The notes below the pieces were generated by a model. It worked only from the letters and a program-made list of their open reading frames with translations, did not search any database and had not been told where the DNA came from. From Aminobacterium sp. MB27-C1 (GTDB taxonomy: Bacteria; Synergistota; Synergistia; Synergistales; Aminobacteriaceae), in the NCBI RefSeq assembly GCF_030908405.1, contig NZ_CP133089.1:1240001-1304000 (forward strand): a stretch of 64,000 nucleotides of DNA, in the 5' to 3' direction. A program made the translations under genes and the position numbers. Shown here one piece after another: positions 36,897-45,109 of the stretch; within the stretch, counting starts at the first letter, position 1, and every line of letters begins with the position of its first letter.

Positions 36897-37376
36897 ATAC
36901 AGCACCTCCTTACACAAAGCATATTCTGTTTCATAAATTCCATCTACCTTCCTAAATCCGTTTTTTACATATAAATTTATAGCTGGTTTATTTATATCCA
37001 CAACAAAAAGCCTTAAATATTTAGCGTTCTTCTGCTTAGTGAGCGCAGTAACATGCTTAAGCATGTTACTGCCAATTCCCCGTTTTGAATAATCATTAAC
37101 TCCAAAGCGGTCAAGATATAATGCCTTGTCATGGTCATTTTCCCATTTAACATAACTTTCTCCAGAATTTGATTCACATGATGCAAACGCTGCAACTATA
37201 TCATCATGCTCCTCGACCAATAAAAAAAGGCGATTATTTTCAATATCATCGCTAAAAAGCTCGCACGGATAGATTCGTCCCAAATTAGTATTGTTTCTGC
37301 TCATATTATCAATTATGTTTCCATACACTGCTTTGAGTTTCGATAAGTCTCTAATATTAGCCAATCTAAAATCCAT
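36759..37376 (-). CDS. GNAT acetyltransferase running in frame into the broken MGMT gene
   Basis: Residues 1 to about 160 form a GNAT acetyltransferase: MDFRLANIRDLSKLKAV, then LDRFGVNDYSKRGIGSNMLK with the acetyl-CoA loop (about 92-111), and KPAINLYVKNGFRKV. There is no stop at the natural end. The frame runs on through the MGMT start codon for about 46 residues until the frameshift brings a stop. The ribosome site of the MGMT gene lies within the last GNAT codons. Either a stop was lost or the genes were coupled or fused before decay. The substrate is unknown. ATG at 37376. The 216 bases up to rlmD contain no gene. Confidence 0.75.
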   Translation of the reverse strand: MDFRLANIRDLSKLKAVYGNIIDNMSRNNTNLGRIYPCELFSDDIENNRLFLLVEEHDDIVAAFASCESNSGESYVKWENDHDKALYLDRFGVNDYSKRGIGSNMLKHVTALTKQKNAKYLRLFVVDINKPAINLYVKNGFRKVDGIYETEYALCKEVLYMANEDKKDFNAMLNDNKDMPKFQTITDHKSIEKYGGDRIVFRSAY

Positions 37377-37592
37377 ACCAATTCACCTGCAAATTTCTGT
37401 ATATCACTGCAAAGAAAGACTTTTATCTGTCCATCATTCGACCTGTTCCCACGTTTCTGCCAAACTCCAAAAAGCATCTATCCTGTACACTCGCCAAAGG
37501 CTGTTATCAATCCTGTACTATCGCGAATGGATCCGCCCCTATAGACTTTATTCCCATGAACGGGCAAAATCACAATCACAGAAATGGCTTAT

Positions 37593-39011
37593 TTACTGTG
37601 CTTTCCGTACATTTACTCTTTTACCCTTTGACATCAAGACGACACACTCCACATGAACGGTCTGCGGAAACATGTCAAAGGGTTGAAGCTTTTCCAATTT
37701 ATAACCGCCGGAATGAAGCAGAGCAACATCCCTTGCCAACGTCGCGGGGTTACAGGCTACGTAAAGGACCTTCTCTGGTTTCCATTCTAAAATCTGCTGA
37801 ATAACTTTAGGGTCACAGCCACTTCGTGGAGGATCAAGGATTACAGTGTTAAAGTTTTGTTTTAAATTCGAAACGATATCTTCAGCTTTACCCTCGTAGG
37901 CAATAATATTAGAAAATTTATTTAATGCAGCATTCTTCTTTGTAGCCTCCACAGCACTTGGCCATTCCTCAATCGTAGTTAATCTCTTGAATTTTGGAGC
38001 TAAAAAAAGTGACATTGCTCCAACACCTGAATAAAGCTCCAAAGCTTCATTTTCTTCTTCTTTTTCTAAACAATCTGAGCAGAATGCAAAAAGCTGTGCA
38101 GCTTGATAACTGTTTACTTGGAAAAAAGCTGTTCCATCATAATGAATTTCTCGAGAATTCAAAATTTCTTTAAGCTCTCCCTGCCCATAAAGGATTCGAG
38201 AGTTTTGTCCTAAAATAGTGTTTCCTACTTTTGCATTTTCATTTTCTATAACGCCAACAAACGCTGCATCAGGTACTGCAAAGTTTTGCCACAATTGAGA
38301 AATCCTCTTGATTTCCGAATCAGACAAATGTTTCCGAACAACGTAACAAGCAAGAAGTTCACGAGAAAAGCTGCCGCACCTAAAAATAATATGACGTAAA
38401 ATACCTGAATGCTTCTTTTCGTTATACCCATCTATATTCAATTTTTGTAAGGGATGTACAAAACGGCCATACATTTGGTTTAAAGCTGGCTCTAAAATAG
38501 GGCAAGCGTCTATAGGAATCAGGGAATGACTTCTTCGTTTAAAAAATCCTACTTCGTTCTTTCCTGAGCTGTTCTTTCGAACAGGAAAAGAAGCCTTATT
38601 ACGATATCCCCACTCTTTGGGACTTGGAATACAAGAAGAAATAACATCTTCCACCGAGATATGGGCAATACGAGAAAACGCTTCTTTTACAATCTGAGTT
38701 TTTAGTTCAAGTTGCATTGAATAAGAACAATGTTGTAGCTGACACCCTCCGCACTCCCCGTACCATGGACAACGTGGAGATGTTCTCTGAGAATGTGGTT
38801 TCAAAATATTTTGAAGTTCGGTAACGGCGTAATGTTTCTTTTTTAAAATAACTCTTGCTTCAACTTCTTCCCCTGGCAACGCTCCAGGAACAAAGAAGAC
38901 AAAGCCATCCCCTTCACGCCTTGCAATACCACTTCCATCACTACTTAAAGTATCAATCTTAAGACATACGCTTTCTTTCAAAAAAAGGTCATCCTTCCCC
39001 AAGAGTTTCAC
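37593..39011 (-). CDS. rlmD: 23S rRNA (uracil-C5)-methyltransferase RlmD/RumA family
   Basis: The 472-residue product has an N-terminal TRAM domain (about 14-70), the iron-sulphur cluster cysteines in CPWYGECGGCQLQH (about 81-94) and a C-terminal SAM methyltransferase domain with LELYSGVGAMSLFLAP, VILDPPRSGCDPKV and the catalytic-loop VLYVACNPATLARD. It ends with FDMFPQTVHVECVV. These proteins make 5-methyluridine in 23S rRNA; RlmD and RlmC types cannot be told apart from sequence alone. GTG at 39011 is the best start. Confidence 0.92.
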   Translation of the reverse strand: MKLLGKDDLFLKESVCLKIDTLSSDGSGIARREGDGFVFFVPGALPGEEVEARVILKKKHYAVTELQNILKPHSQRTSPRCPWYGECGGCQLQHCSYSMQLELKTQIVKEAFSRIAHISVEDVISSCIPSPKEWGYRNKASFPVRKNSSGKNEVGFFKRRSHSLIPIDACPILEPALNQMYGRFVHPLQKLNIDGYNEKKHSGILRHIIFRCGSFSRELLACYVVRKHLSDSEIKRISQLWQNFAVPDAAFVGVIENENAKVGNTILGQNSRILYGQGELKEILNSREIHYDGTAFFQVNSYQAAQLFAFCSDCLEKEEENEALELYSGVGAMSLFLAPKFKRLTTIEEWPSAVEATKKNAALNKFSNIIAYEGKAEDIVSNLKQNFNTVILDPPRSGCDPKVIQQILEWKPEKVLYVACNPATLARDVALLHSGGYKLEKLQPFDMFPQTVHVECVVLMSKGKRVNVRKAQ

Positions 39012-39047
39012 TCATATTATCATAGGCTCTTTATAGAACAAACAAAC

Positions 39048-40223
39048 CTAAGAGGTTGAAATCTCCCCAGCCTTCTTCAGTGCCTGCTTAGCAATAATTG
39101 GTCCCAAAAGTTCATAAACTACAGTAGACCCCAATATAATGTTGCGCAATTCACTTCCCATTCCAGGAAGCGCTTCTTCTGCCAGAAGTGATAAACCTAT
39201 AGCAACTCCAGCTTGAGGGATGAGGGTAAAACCTAAATATTTTTGAACCTTTTCAGGCGTTCGGGCTATTCGCGCCCCAACGTATGCTCCCAATACTTTT
39301 CCTATAACGCGAAAAACAATATATCCTATCCCCAAAACACCAACTTTTCGTAACATTGAAAGCTGTAAATCTGCTCCAGATAATGTAAAAAACGCGACAA
39401 AGATCGGAGGTGTAAAACGATCAACAACAGAAAGAACTCTATCTCGAGCATAGACGACATTAGAGACAGTGGCTCCAATCATCATAGAAACAAAAAGAGA
39501 AGAAAGAGAAAATGTAGTCGCTAATCCTATACCTAAAAAAATGGACGCTATCGTTACACAGAGAAGAGCGTCTTCCCCCTTAACTCGGCCAGAAGCAAAA
39601 GATAGGAAAAGGCCTATACATAGCCCTAAAAGTAAGGAGAGGCTTACTTCACGTAAGATTCGCCCAACCACTGAAACAAGCGACACGACACTACCCGTTT
39701 GTATTAACGCTTCCGCAAAGGCAACAGAGATTCCGAACGTAAGAATAGCCACCGCATCATCCATGGCAACGACAGGAAGAAGGGTATCAACTAAAGGGCC
39801 TTTGGCTTTATATTGTCTTATAACAAGAATAGTTGCTGCAGGGGCAGTAGCTGCAGCAATAGAACCTAAAACCAAGCTAAAATGGAGCGTCTGTTTAAAA
39901 ATGAAAAACATTGAAGCAGAAACAAACAAAACTGCTCCGAGCGACTCCATTAAAGTAATTCCAACGACAGATAGTCCTAACTTTCTAACATGTTTCAAAT
40001 TAAATTCACTGCCTATACTATAGGCTATAAAACCAAGTGCAACTTCGGAAACAATAGAAAGAGAGGAAACAACATCTTTAGGCATTAATCTCCCTACAGA
40101 AGGACCTATTATGATTCCTGCCAATATATAGCCAGTCACATTTGGCAGTTTCATTTTTCTCACAATTTTGGACATGAGGATTCCTGCCAATATGACTATG
40201 GCAATATAGTACAAGACATGCAC
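39048..40223 (-). CDS. CPA2-family monovalent cation/H+ antiporter
   Basis: A 391-residue membrane protein with about twelve helices and no cytosolic regulatory (TrkA-N) domain. It has the KefB/NhaA-superfamily pattern: LPNVTGYILAGIIIGPSVG (about 26-44), an ALGFIAYSIGSEF region, and VVAMDDAVAILTFGISVAFA with the paired Asp residues expected for electrogenic exchange. The ion is probably Na+ or K+. A small PII-like gene lies 61 bases upstream and probably shares its transcript. ATG at 40223. Confidence 0.88.
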   Translation of the reverse strand: MHVLYYIAIVILAGILMSKIVRKMKLPNVTGYILAGIIIGPSVGRLMPKDVVSSLSIVSEVALGFIAYSIGSEFNLKHVRKLGLSVVGITLMESLGAVLFVSASMFFIFKQTLHFSLVLGSIAAATAPAATILVIRQYKAKGPLVDTLLPVVAMDDAVAILTFGISVAFAEALIQTGSVVSLVSVVGRILREVSLSLLLGLCIGLFLSFASGRVKGEDALLCVTIASIFLGIGLATTFSLSSLFVSMMIGATVSNVVYARDRVLSVVDRFTPPIFVAFFTLSGADLQLSMLRKVGVLGIGYIVFRVIGKVLGAYVGARIARTPEKVQKYLGFTLIPQAGVAIGLSLLAEEALPGMGSELRNIILGSTVVYELLGPIIAKQALKKAGEISTS

Positions 40224-40284
40224 GAAGAATCGACTCTCCTTAGATATATATTTTTTATTGAATTACTACTCTAAATCTGGAAAT

Positions 40285-40635
40285 TTACTTGGGGGAGCGA
40301 GGAACAAGTCCCTCGACGTGAGTTACTGGAATTGTAAATAAAATACCAACATCTGGTTTTGAAAGATCCTCTACAACTCTTTTAACTGCGTCTATTGCTG
40401 GTTGAACCTGTTCGTCGTCTAATACAACAAAGATCGTTTTATTATATGGATATTGGTCATTAATCAACATTTTTATAGAACCAAAAAGCGGAATTTTATC
40501 CACCTCTTCATGAAGAACACGAGCCATCCCCTTACTATCAATAATAGTTCCACCCTGCACTCCAATATCAAGAAATTCTTTAAAAAGACTTTCCACCTTA
40601 TCAACCTTATTAAGGACTATAACTAGCATCTGCAT
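40285..40635 (-). CDS. PII-like signalling protein
   Basis: A 116-residue protein with the ferredoxin-like PII fold pattern: MLVIVLNKVDKVESLFKEFL, then GVQGGTIIDSKGMARVLHEE, a short middle in place of a long T-loop, TIFVVLDDEQVQPAIDAVKR, and GILFTIPVTHVEGL at the end, as in the PII C-terminal strand. The uridylylated Tyr region of GlnB is absent, so it is PII-like. It directly precedes the cation antiporter, which suggests nucleotide-controlled regulation of transport, as with other PII-like and transporter pairs. ATG at 40635 follows AAGGAG. Confidence 0.78.
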   Translation of the reverse strand: MQMLVIVLNKVDKVESLFKEFLDIGVQGGTIIDSKGMARVLHEEVDKIPLFGSIKMLINDQYPYNKTIFVVLDDEQVQPAIDAVKRVVEDLSKPDVGILFTIPVTHVEGLVPRSPK

Positions 40636-40689
40636 GGCACACACTCCTTACAGTGTTATATTATTTCATACATCATACACTATAAATGA

Positions 40690-40724
40690 AAAGCCGACTT
40701 GACTTTAACAAGTCAGCCGGCTTT
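40690..40724 (-). terminator. Terminator of the korDABC operon
   Basis: AAGCCGACTTGACTT (40691-40705) pairs, with a small internal loop, to AAGTCAGCCGGCTT (40710-40723). The minus strand reads GGCTTTTCATTT after the stem. It lies 48 bases after the korC stop. Confidence 0.8.
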
Positions 40725-40771
40725 TCTGCTCGGAAACCAAGCTATTCTGCTTCTATCGAGGGGTGTGTTAT

Positions 40772-41332
40772 TTACAAATGTAAGCTGTTTTTGAACATCT
40801 GGTAGCCTTCATCAAAGGCCTGAGAGTTCAATTCTTTAGTACCTGCCGGTACCTTCTCAAGAATGGCTTTTTTAACAGATTCTGGATGCACTACATTCTC
40901 AAGCTCAAGCACACGAGCCACAGCACCAAGGGCCACCATATTTGTTACAAGTTCTCTGCCAAGCTTTTCGCGTGCCGTACGCAAAATAGGCAAGTGATAT
41001 ATATAAGCATCGACCTGTGGAAAATCAGTAACAAAAGTATCGTCAAGAATAATTCTTCCTCCAGGAAGCGTATCAGAAGAAAATTCTTCACATGCCTGCT
41101 GCGTCAAAATAACCTGAAGGTTAGGTCGTGTAACTTTAGGATAATCTATCGGCTCTGTGGATATTACCACTTCTGCTTTAGATTTACCGCCTCTCGCTTC
41201 TGGACCATAAGACTGGGTCTGCACAACATAAAGTTTTTCCTCATGAAGAGCAGCTGCTTCTCCAGCTATTACCGCAGCCAAAATAATTCCTTGTCCGCCA
41301 GAACCAGCAAATCGAATTTCATACCTACTCAT
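40772..41332 (-). CDS. korC: 2-oxoacid:ferredoxin oxidoreductase, gamma subunit
   Basis: The gamma subunit of the CoA-dependent 2-oxoacid oxidoreductase. The 186 residues start YEIRFAGSGGQGIILAAVI (about 3-21) and have VVQTQSYGPEARGGKSKAEV (about 36-55), both hallmarks of this subunit. ATG at 41332 overlaps the beta subunit stop by eight bases. The complex oxidises a 2-oxoacid with CoA and thiamine diphosphate, passing electrons to ferredoxin. 2-Oxoglutarate is the most likely substrate from the D-A-B-C gene order. Confidence 0.93.
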   Translation of the reverse strand: MSRYEIRFAGSGGQGIILAAVIAGEAAALHEEKLYVVQTQSYGPEARGGKSKAEVVISTEPIDYPKVTRPNLQVILTQQACEEFSSDTLPGGRIILDDTFVTDFPQVDAYIYHLPILRTAREKLGRELVTNMVALGAVARVLELENVVHPESVKKAILEKVPAGTKELNSQAFDEGYQMFKNSLHL

Positions 41333-42152
41333 GATCCTTCCCCCTTACTCGTTCAATAAGAGAAAGGTACTGCTCTGTATATTCAGGAACATCCTTATTG
41401 ACAAATTCACCAGTGACAATCTTCCCAACAAGCTCTTCCGGCGACATATTCTTTGCCTTCACGAGAGATACGCTGTTCTCTTTAAAGAAGTTAATATTAT
41501 CAATTGGTGTTCTCCGTTTATTTCTTCGACCAAACTGTGTATGACAACTTGATACAATTTCTATAACCGAAAATCCTTTTTTCTTTATACCGTTAACAAT
41601 ATACTGCTCAGCTAACTTTGGATTTGCAATTGTCGCACGAGCTACATAAGAAGCTCCAGCACCTTCTGCTAAACGACAAATGTCAAAAGGAGGATCTATT
41701 GCTCCGTAAGGAGTCGTTGTTGCTAGAGCACCTTGGGGTGTCGTCGGGGAAGCCTGCCCACCAGTCATACCATAAATATTGTTGTTCATGACTATAGCTG
41801 TAATGTCAATATTTCGTCGGCAAGCATGAATGAAATGGTTTCCTCCAATAGCTGAACAATCTCCATCACCCATAACATCGACAACGGTAAGAGAAGGATT
41901 AGCTAATTTAATACCTGTAGCATATGCAAGCGAACGACCGTGGGTTGTGTGTACGGTGCAAGCATCAATATATCCAGGCATACGGCTAGAACAGCCTATA
42001 CCAGAAGCTATGACAGTCTGGCTTTTCTTTTTATCAAGATCCACAAGCGCACGAAGCAGCGCATGCATAATGATTCCATGGCCACATCCAGGACACCAAA
42101 TGTGAGGGAAAAACCGTGTTCGTAACCAACTCATTACTTCCTGACTTGGCAT
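41325..42152 (-). CDS. korB: 2-oxoacid:ferredoxin oxidoreductase, beta subunit (thiamine diphosphate binding)
   Basis: The beta subunit holds thiamine diphosphate. The 275-residue product has HIWCPGCGHGIIMHALLRAL (about 17-36) and the cofactor motif VMGDGDCSAIGGNHFIHACR with NNNIYGMTGGQASPTTP after it (about 92-135). This matches the 2-oxoglutarate-type group, which lacks fused ferredoxin domains. ATG at 42152 stands one base after the korA stop. Confidence 0.94.
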   Translation of the reverse strand: MPSQEVMSWLRTRFFPHIWCPGCGHGIIMHALLRALVDLDKKKSQTVIASGIGCSSRMPGYIDACTVHTTHGRSLAYATGIKLANPSLTVVDVMGDGDCSAIGGNHFIHACRRNIDITAIVMNNNIYGMTGGQASPTTPQGALATTTPYGAIDPPFDICRLAEGAGASYVARATIANPKLAEQYIVNGIKKKGFSVIEIVSSCHTQFGRRNKRRTPIDNINFFKENSVSLVKAKNMSPEELVGKIVTGEFVNKDVPEYTEQYLSLIERVRGKDHE

Positions 42153-42153
42153 C

Positions 42154-43287
42154 TTAGGCCACCTCCTCTATAGCAGAGAGAATGTCTGAAGGTTGGAAGA
42201 GCTCGCCATTTACCAAGTTCTGAGGTACAACTTTAGCTTTTCCATGAACGGCTCTTTCTACTTCAAGAACCATCTGCCCACAATTTAACTCAGGAACAAG
42301 AATTGTTTTTGCTTTTCGAGCAAGACGCTCAATTTCTTTATCAGGGAAGGGCCAAAGAGTGATCGGTCTGAAATAGCCTACGTGAAGCCCTCTGCTACGA
42401 GCCTCTCGAACTGCTCTAAGACTCGATCTGGCCACACTTCCATAAGAGACGACGATAACATCAGCATCATCAACATTTTCAGTTTCATACTCTACGATAT
42501 CATCTCTGAAGCGATCGACTTTCCTCATCAAACGAAGCATTTTATTCTCTATTTCGTCTGAATTATTCGTTGGGAAACCCCAATCGTTATGCGTTAATCC
42601 CGTTACATGCCATGTATAACCATCACCGAAAGAAGCCATGCACGGCAGATCATCCTGAGGATCTGGACGATAGGGAACAAATTTTTCAGGTACATCGACT
42701 GGACGTTTTCTATTCACTATAGGATACGAACCAACTTCAGGAAGAACAATTTTCTCTCTCATATGGCCTAATACTTCATCGCTCATGATGAGAACCGGCT
42801 GTCTAAAACGTTCAGCAGCATTGAAAGCTCTGATTGCTAACTCAAAGCATTCCTGAACGGAACATGGAGAATAACAAATAGTAGCGTGATCTCCATGAGT
42901 TCCCCAGCGAGCCTGCATAACATCCTGCTGGCTTATTTTTGTAGGAACTCCCGTCGAAGGGCCACCTCTCATAACATCAACAATGACTACAGGAATTTCT
43001 GCCATATAAGCAAGTCCTAAGTTTTCCTGTTTCAAAGAGAATCCCGGACCTGATGTTGCCGTTAAAGCTTTTTTCCCTGCGATAGAAGCCCCAATAATTG
43101 CCGCCATTCCTGCAATTTCGTCTTCCATCTGGATAAAACGGCCATTAAGACGAGGCAACTCTGTAGCCATAATTTCTGCTATTTCCGAGGAAGGGGTAAT
43201 AGGATAACCAGCAAAAAAGCGGCAACCAGCAGCGAGAGCTCCATACGCTAACGCCTCATTTCCTTGCCAAAAACGAACCTCAGGCAT
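42154..43287 (-). CDS. korA: 2-oxoacid:ferredoxin oxidoreductase, alpha subunit
   Basis: The alpha subunit forms the pyrimidine-binding part of the active site. The 377 residues include ALAAGCRFFAGYPITPSSEI (about 17-36), ATSGPGFSLKQENLGLAYMA and VIVDVMRGGPSTGVPTK, typical of KorA and VorA proteins. ATG at 43287 overlaps the ferredoxin-like korD stop by eight bases. Confidence 0.94.
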   Translation of the reverse strand: MPEVRFWQGNEALAYGALAAGCRFFAGYPITPSSEIAEIMATELPRLNGRFIQMEDEIAGMAAIIGASIAGKKALTATSGPGFSLKQENLGLAYMAEIPVVIVDVMRGGPSTGVPTKISQQDVMQARWGTHGDHATICYSPCSVQECFELAIRAFNAAERFRQPVLIMSDEVLGHMREKIVLPEVGSYPIVNRKRPVDVPEKFVPYRPDPQDDLPCMASFGDGYTWHVTGLTHNDWGFPTNNSDEIENKMLRLMRKVDRFRDDIVEYETENVDDADVIVVSYGSVARSSLRAVREARSRGLHVGYFRPITLWPFPDKEIERLARKAKTILVPELNCGQMVLEVERAVHGKAKVVPQNLVNGELFQPSDILSAIEEVA

Positions 43288-43489
43288 CCTCTTTTCCCTC
43301 CTTTACAGTTACTGCAAAATCTGGGCAAGTATTTTCACACTGCCTACAACCAATACAATCTTCAATTCTTTCAACTTGAGCTTTGCGCTGCTCATTAAAA
43401 CCTAAAACTTTTTTGGGGCATATATTAATGCACAATCCACATCCTTTGCACCATGCCCTATTAATTATTACTTCGTGTTTTTTGGGCAA
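43280..43489 (-). CDS. korD: 2-oxoacid:ferredoxin oxidoreductase, delta subunit (2[4Fe-4S] ferredoxin-like)
   Basis: A 69-residue ferredoxin-like subunit with two cluster motifs, CKGCGLCINICPKKVL and CIGCRQCENTCPDFAV. It passes electrons from the active site to external ferredoxin. TTG at 43489 is chosen because GGGAGG lies just upstream and the family begins with such a PKKHEVIIN stretch. The longer frame to 43588 runs through the promoter and operator region. Confidence 0.88.
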   Translation of the reverse strand: MPKKHEVIINRAWCKGCGLCINICPKKVLGFNEQRKAQVERIEDCIGCRQCENTCPDFAVTVKEGKEDA

Positions 43490-43549
43490 AGCCGCCACCT
43501 CCCAAAGAGATAGGGAATTAAAAAACAAATAGTTGTTTTTTGAAAAACC

Positions 43550-43588
43550 CAGTATGCCAAGCATACTGTTTTCGGTTTTTTTATTCAA
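43550..43588 (-). promoter_or_regulatory. korDABC promoter overlapped by a palindromic operator
   Basis: On the minus strand TTGAAT (43583-43588), a 17-base spacer and TATGCT (43560-43565) form a promoter about 70 bases before korD. The perfect palindrome CAGTATGCCAAGCATACTG (43550-43568, eight-base arms, three-base centre) covers the -10 and the presumed start point. That is where a repressor would block transcription. The regulator is unknown. Confidence 0.6.
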
Positions 43589-43650
43589 GCTCTTATTTGT
43601 TTTTCTCTTTTTTATCTTTTTTTATTTTTATGGTAAAAAAGATAAAAACT

Positions 43651-43694
43651 ATTGATCTTTTAAGCGACTTATATAAATCGCCTAAAAGATCAAT
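43651..43694 (-). terminator. Hairpin terminator after tsaB
   Basis: ATTGATCTTTTA (43651-43662) pairs with TAAAAGATCAAT (43683-43694), with further GCGA/TCGC pairing inside. On the minus strand AGTTTTTATCTTTTTT follows. The stem includes the first base of the tsaB stop codon. Confidence 0.8.
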
Positions 43695-44398
43695 TACTTA
43701 TTTTTAATATTCTTTTGAAACGTCCCGAAATCTGGATCTCTTAAATAAAGTGGCCTTACTTGTTCTGGAGACACTTCTCTGGCTTTATATTGAGTTCCTA
43801 AGTAAGCAAGAATTCCTCCTGAAACAATGCAATGAACAAGTGGATATTCCGGCGTTTCAGAAAAAAGTTCTGCAATTCTTTTCACATCATCACAAAGGCA
43901 ACAAACATTATTATCCTGTTCGTTATATAGCCTGCTAATTTCACCCCGAATATCATCTATTTCGAAAAAGGAAGGATGAATAAGTTCTTTCTGCAAGCCG
44001 TCGCCTTCTCCACAATATGCCGCAGCATAAACACCACCGCGACCAGCCCAAACCAAAGGAACTGCTGTGATTCCAAATTTTGAAGCAGAATATGCCATTA
44101 CTTCAAGGGTAGAAAGAGGAATAACCGGGATTTCTAATCCCTTTGCTAATGCACAACCATAAGCAATGCCTACTCTAACACCAGTAAAATAACCAGGACC
44201 AACAGTAAGAGCAACAGCAGAAATATCTTCTAAAACTATATTTTGCATAGTGAGCATATGCTCAACAAGTTCCGGTAGTTTTGAAGCCTGCTGTCTTCCT
44301 ATATTCAAATTCATCTCTGACAAAATTACGCCATCTACGGCAAGCCCAAGATTTGTCCATCGAGTGCAACAATCTATTCCTAATATAATTTGGCTCAT
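43694..44398 (-). CDS. tsaB: tRNA threonylcarbamoyladenosine biosynthesis protein TsaB
   Basis: TsaB is the inactive kinase-fold partner of TsaD, required for t6A37 formation in tRNAs reading ANN codons. The 234-residue product has IILGIDCCTRWTNLGLA (about 4-20) and ALTVGPGYFTGVRVGIAYG (about 63-81), the signature of the family. ATG at 44398 overlaps the tsaE stop (ATGA). Confidence 0.92.
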   Translation of the reverse strand: MSQIILGIDCCTRWTNLGLAVDGVILSEMNLNIGRQQASKLPELVEHMLTMQNIVLEDISAVALTVGPGYFTGVRVGIAYGCALAKGLEIPVIPLSTLEVMAYSASKFGITAVPLVWAGRGGVYAAAYCGEGDGLQKELIHPSFFEIDDIRGEISRLYNEQDNNVCCLCDDVKRIAELFSETPEYPLVHCIVSGGILAYLGTQYKAREVSPEQVRPLYLRDPDFGTFQKNIKNK

Positions 44399-44862
44399 GA
44401 TTTTGACTCCTCTAGCTCTTTATATAAAGCATGCAATTTCTGGCAGGCCTTTTCCCCTTTAGCTTCAAAAGATATCCGTCGAACATTTTCACTTACCCTA
44501 TCAAAGAATAATATCCACGTATCTTCTGGGGGAAGGACATTTAATCGATCTGGCCATTCTATGACCATGACAAAACCATCATCAAGATACTCACTTAGAC
44601 CAAGGTCATATTCTTCTCCCTTTTCAAGACGATATAAATCAACATGAGCAAGAGGAAGTCGCCCGTTATATTCGTTGATAAGAGTAAAGGATGGACTTCG
44701 TACTCCCCTGGCCCCCAATCCTTCTCCAAGCCCTCGTACAAGCATAGTTTTACCTGCGCCTAGATCCCCATAAAGAAGAATACTTAACCCCGGATAAACA
44801 TGGTCCGACATGTATATACCAACTTGTTTCGTCTCTTCAGGGGATGCTGTCGTTATTTCCAC
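44395..44862 (-). CDS. tsaE: tRNA threonylcarbamoyladenosine biosynthesis ATPase TsaE
   Basis: TsaE is the small P-loop ATPase of the t6A complex. The 155-residue protein has Walker A GDLGAGKT (32-39), a GVRSPSFTLINEYNG stretch after it, and HVDLYRLEKGEE, all conserved in the family. GTG at 44862 is the likely start. It is coupled to tsaB by overlapping start and stop. Confidence 0.92.
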   Translation of the reverse strand: MEITTASPEETKQVGIYMSDHVYPGLSILLYGDLGAGKTMLVRGLGEGLGARGVRSPSFTLINEYNGRLPLAHVDLYRLEKGEEYDLGLSEYLDDGFVMVIEWPDRLNVLPPEDTWILFFDRVSENVRRISFEAKGEKACQKLHALYKELEESKS

Positions 44863-44881
44863 CTTTTCCGCCTCTTTCTTT

Positions 44882-45109
44882 CTATTTTTTGCTTTTCCCT
44901 ATAACATAAAAAAGGATAAGTGTTCCCGCTATTAATGACCCCATAACCAACAATGCAGAGCCCACAGGCCAATCTTTATGGAGCTGCTTCATTCCCAGCA
45001 TCCAGAAAGCTGCCATAAGAAAGGCAATAAACGTCATGTGTAATCCCCGCATACGCGCTTTTTCGGTTTTCCTTTTCTCCTCTTCCCAATCAACTTTTCG
45101 TCTTCTCAT
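44882..45109 (-). CDS. Small membrane protein of unknown function
   Basis: A 75-residue frame with a strongly charged N-terminus (RRRKVDWEEEKRKTEKAR) and two membrane segments, about 24-40 and 50-70. No family is recognised. ATG at 45109 overlaps the end of the NAD(P)H-hydrate repair gene by 20 bases, and tsaE follows 19 bases later, so it is a real member of this operon. Confidence 0.7.
   Translation of the reverse strand: MRRRKVDWEEEKRKTEKARMRGLHMTFIAFLMAAFWMLGMKQLHKDWPVGSALLVMGSLIAGTLILFYVIGKSKK

Noticed and set aside
37377-37592. Imperfect repeat of TATCCTGTAC-type words considered as a CRISPR or IS end
   Set aside because: There are only two imperfect copies, with no regular spacer and no transposase; no CRISPR-like array was noticed elsewhere in the window.
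39469-40023. A 184-codon open frame on the plus strand
   Set aside because: It mirrors the hydrophobic antiporter gene; the composition is typical of an antisense shadow.
41325-43489. Pyruvate:ferredoxin oxidoreductase as an alternative call for korDABC
   Set aside because: The D-A-B-C order and the KorA/KorB-type motifs fit the 2-oxoglutarate or branched-chain groups better, although substrate cannot be proven from sequence.
43280-43588. A longer korD starting at 43588
   Set aside because: The extra 33 codons cover the promoter and palindrome; the TTG behind GGGAGG at 43489 fits the family.
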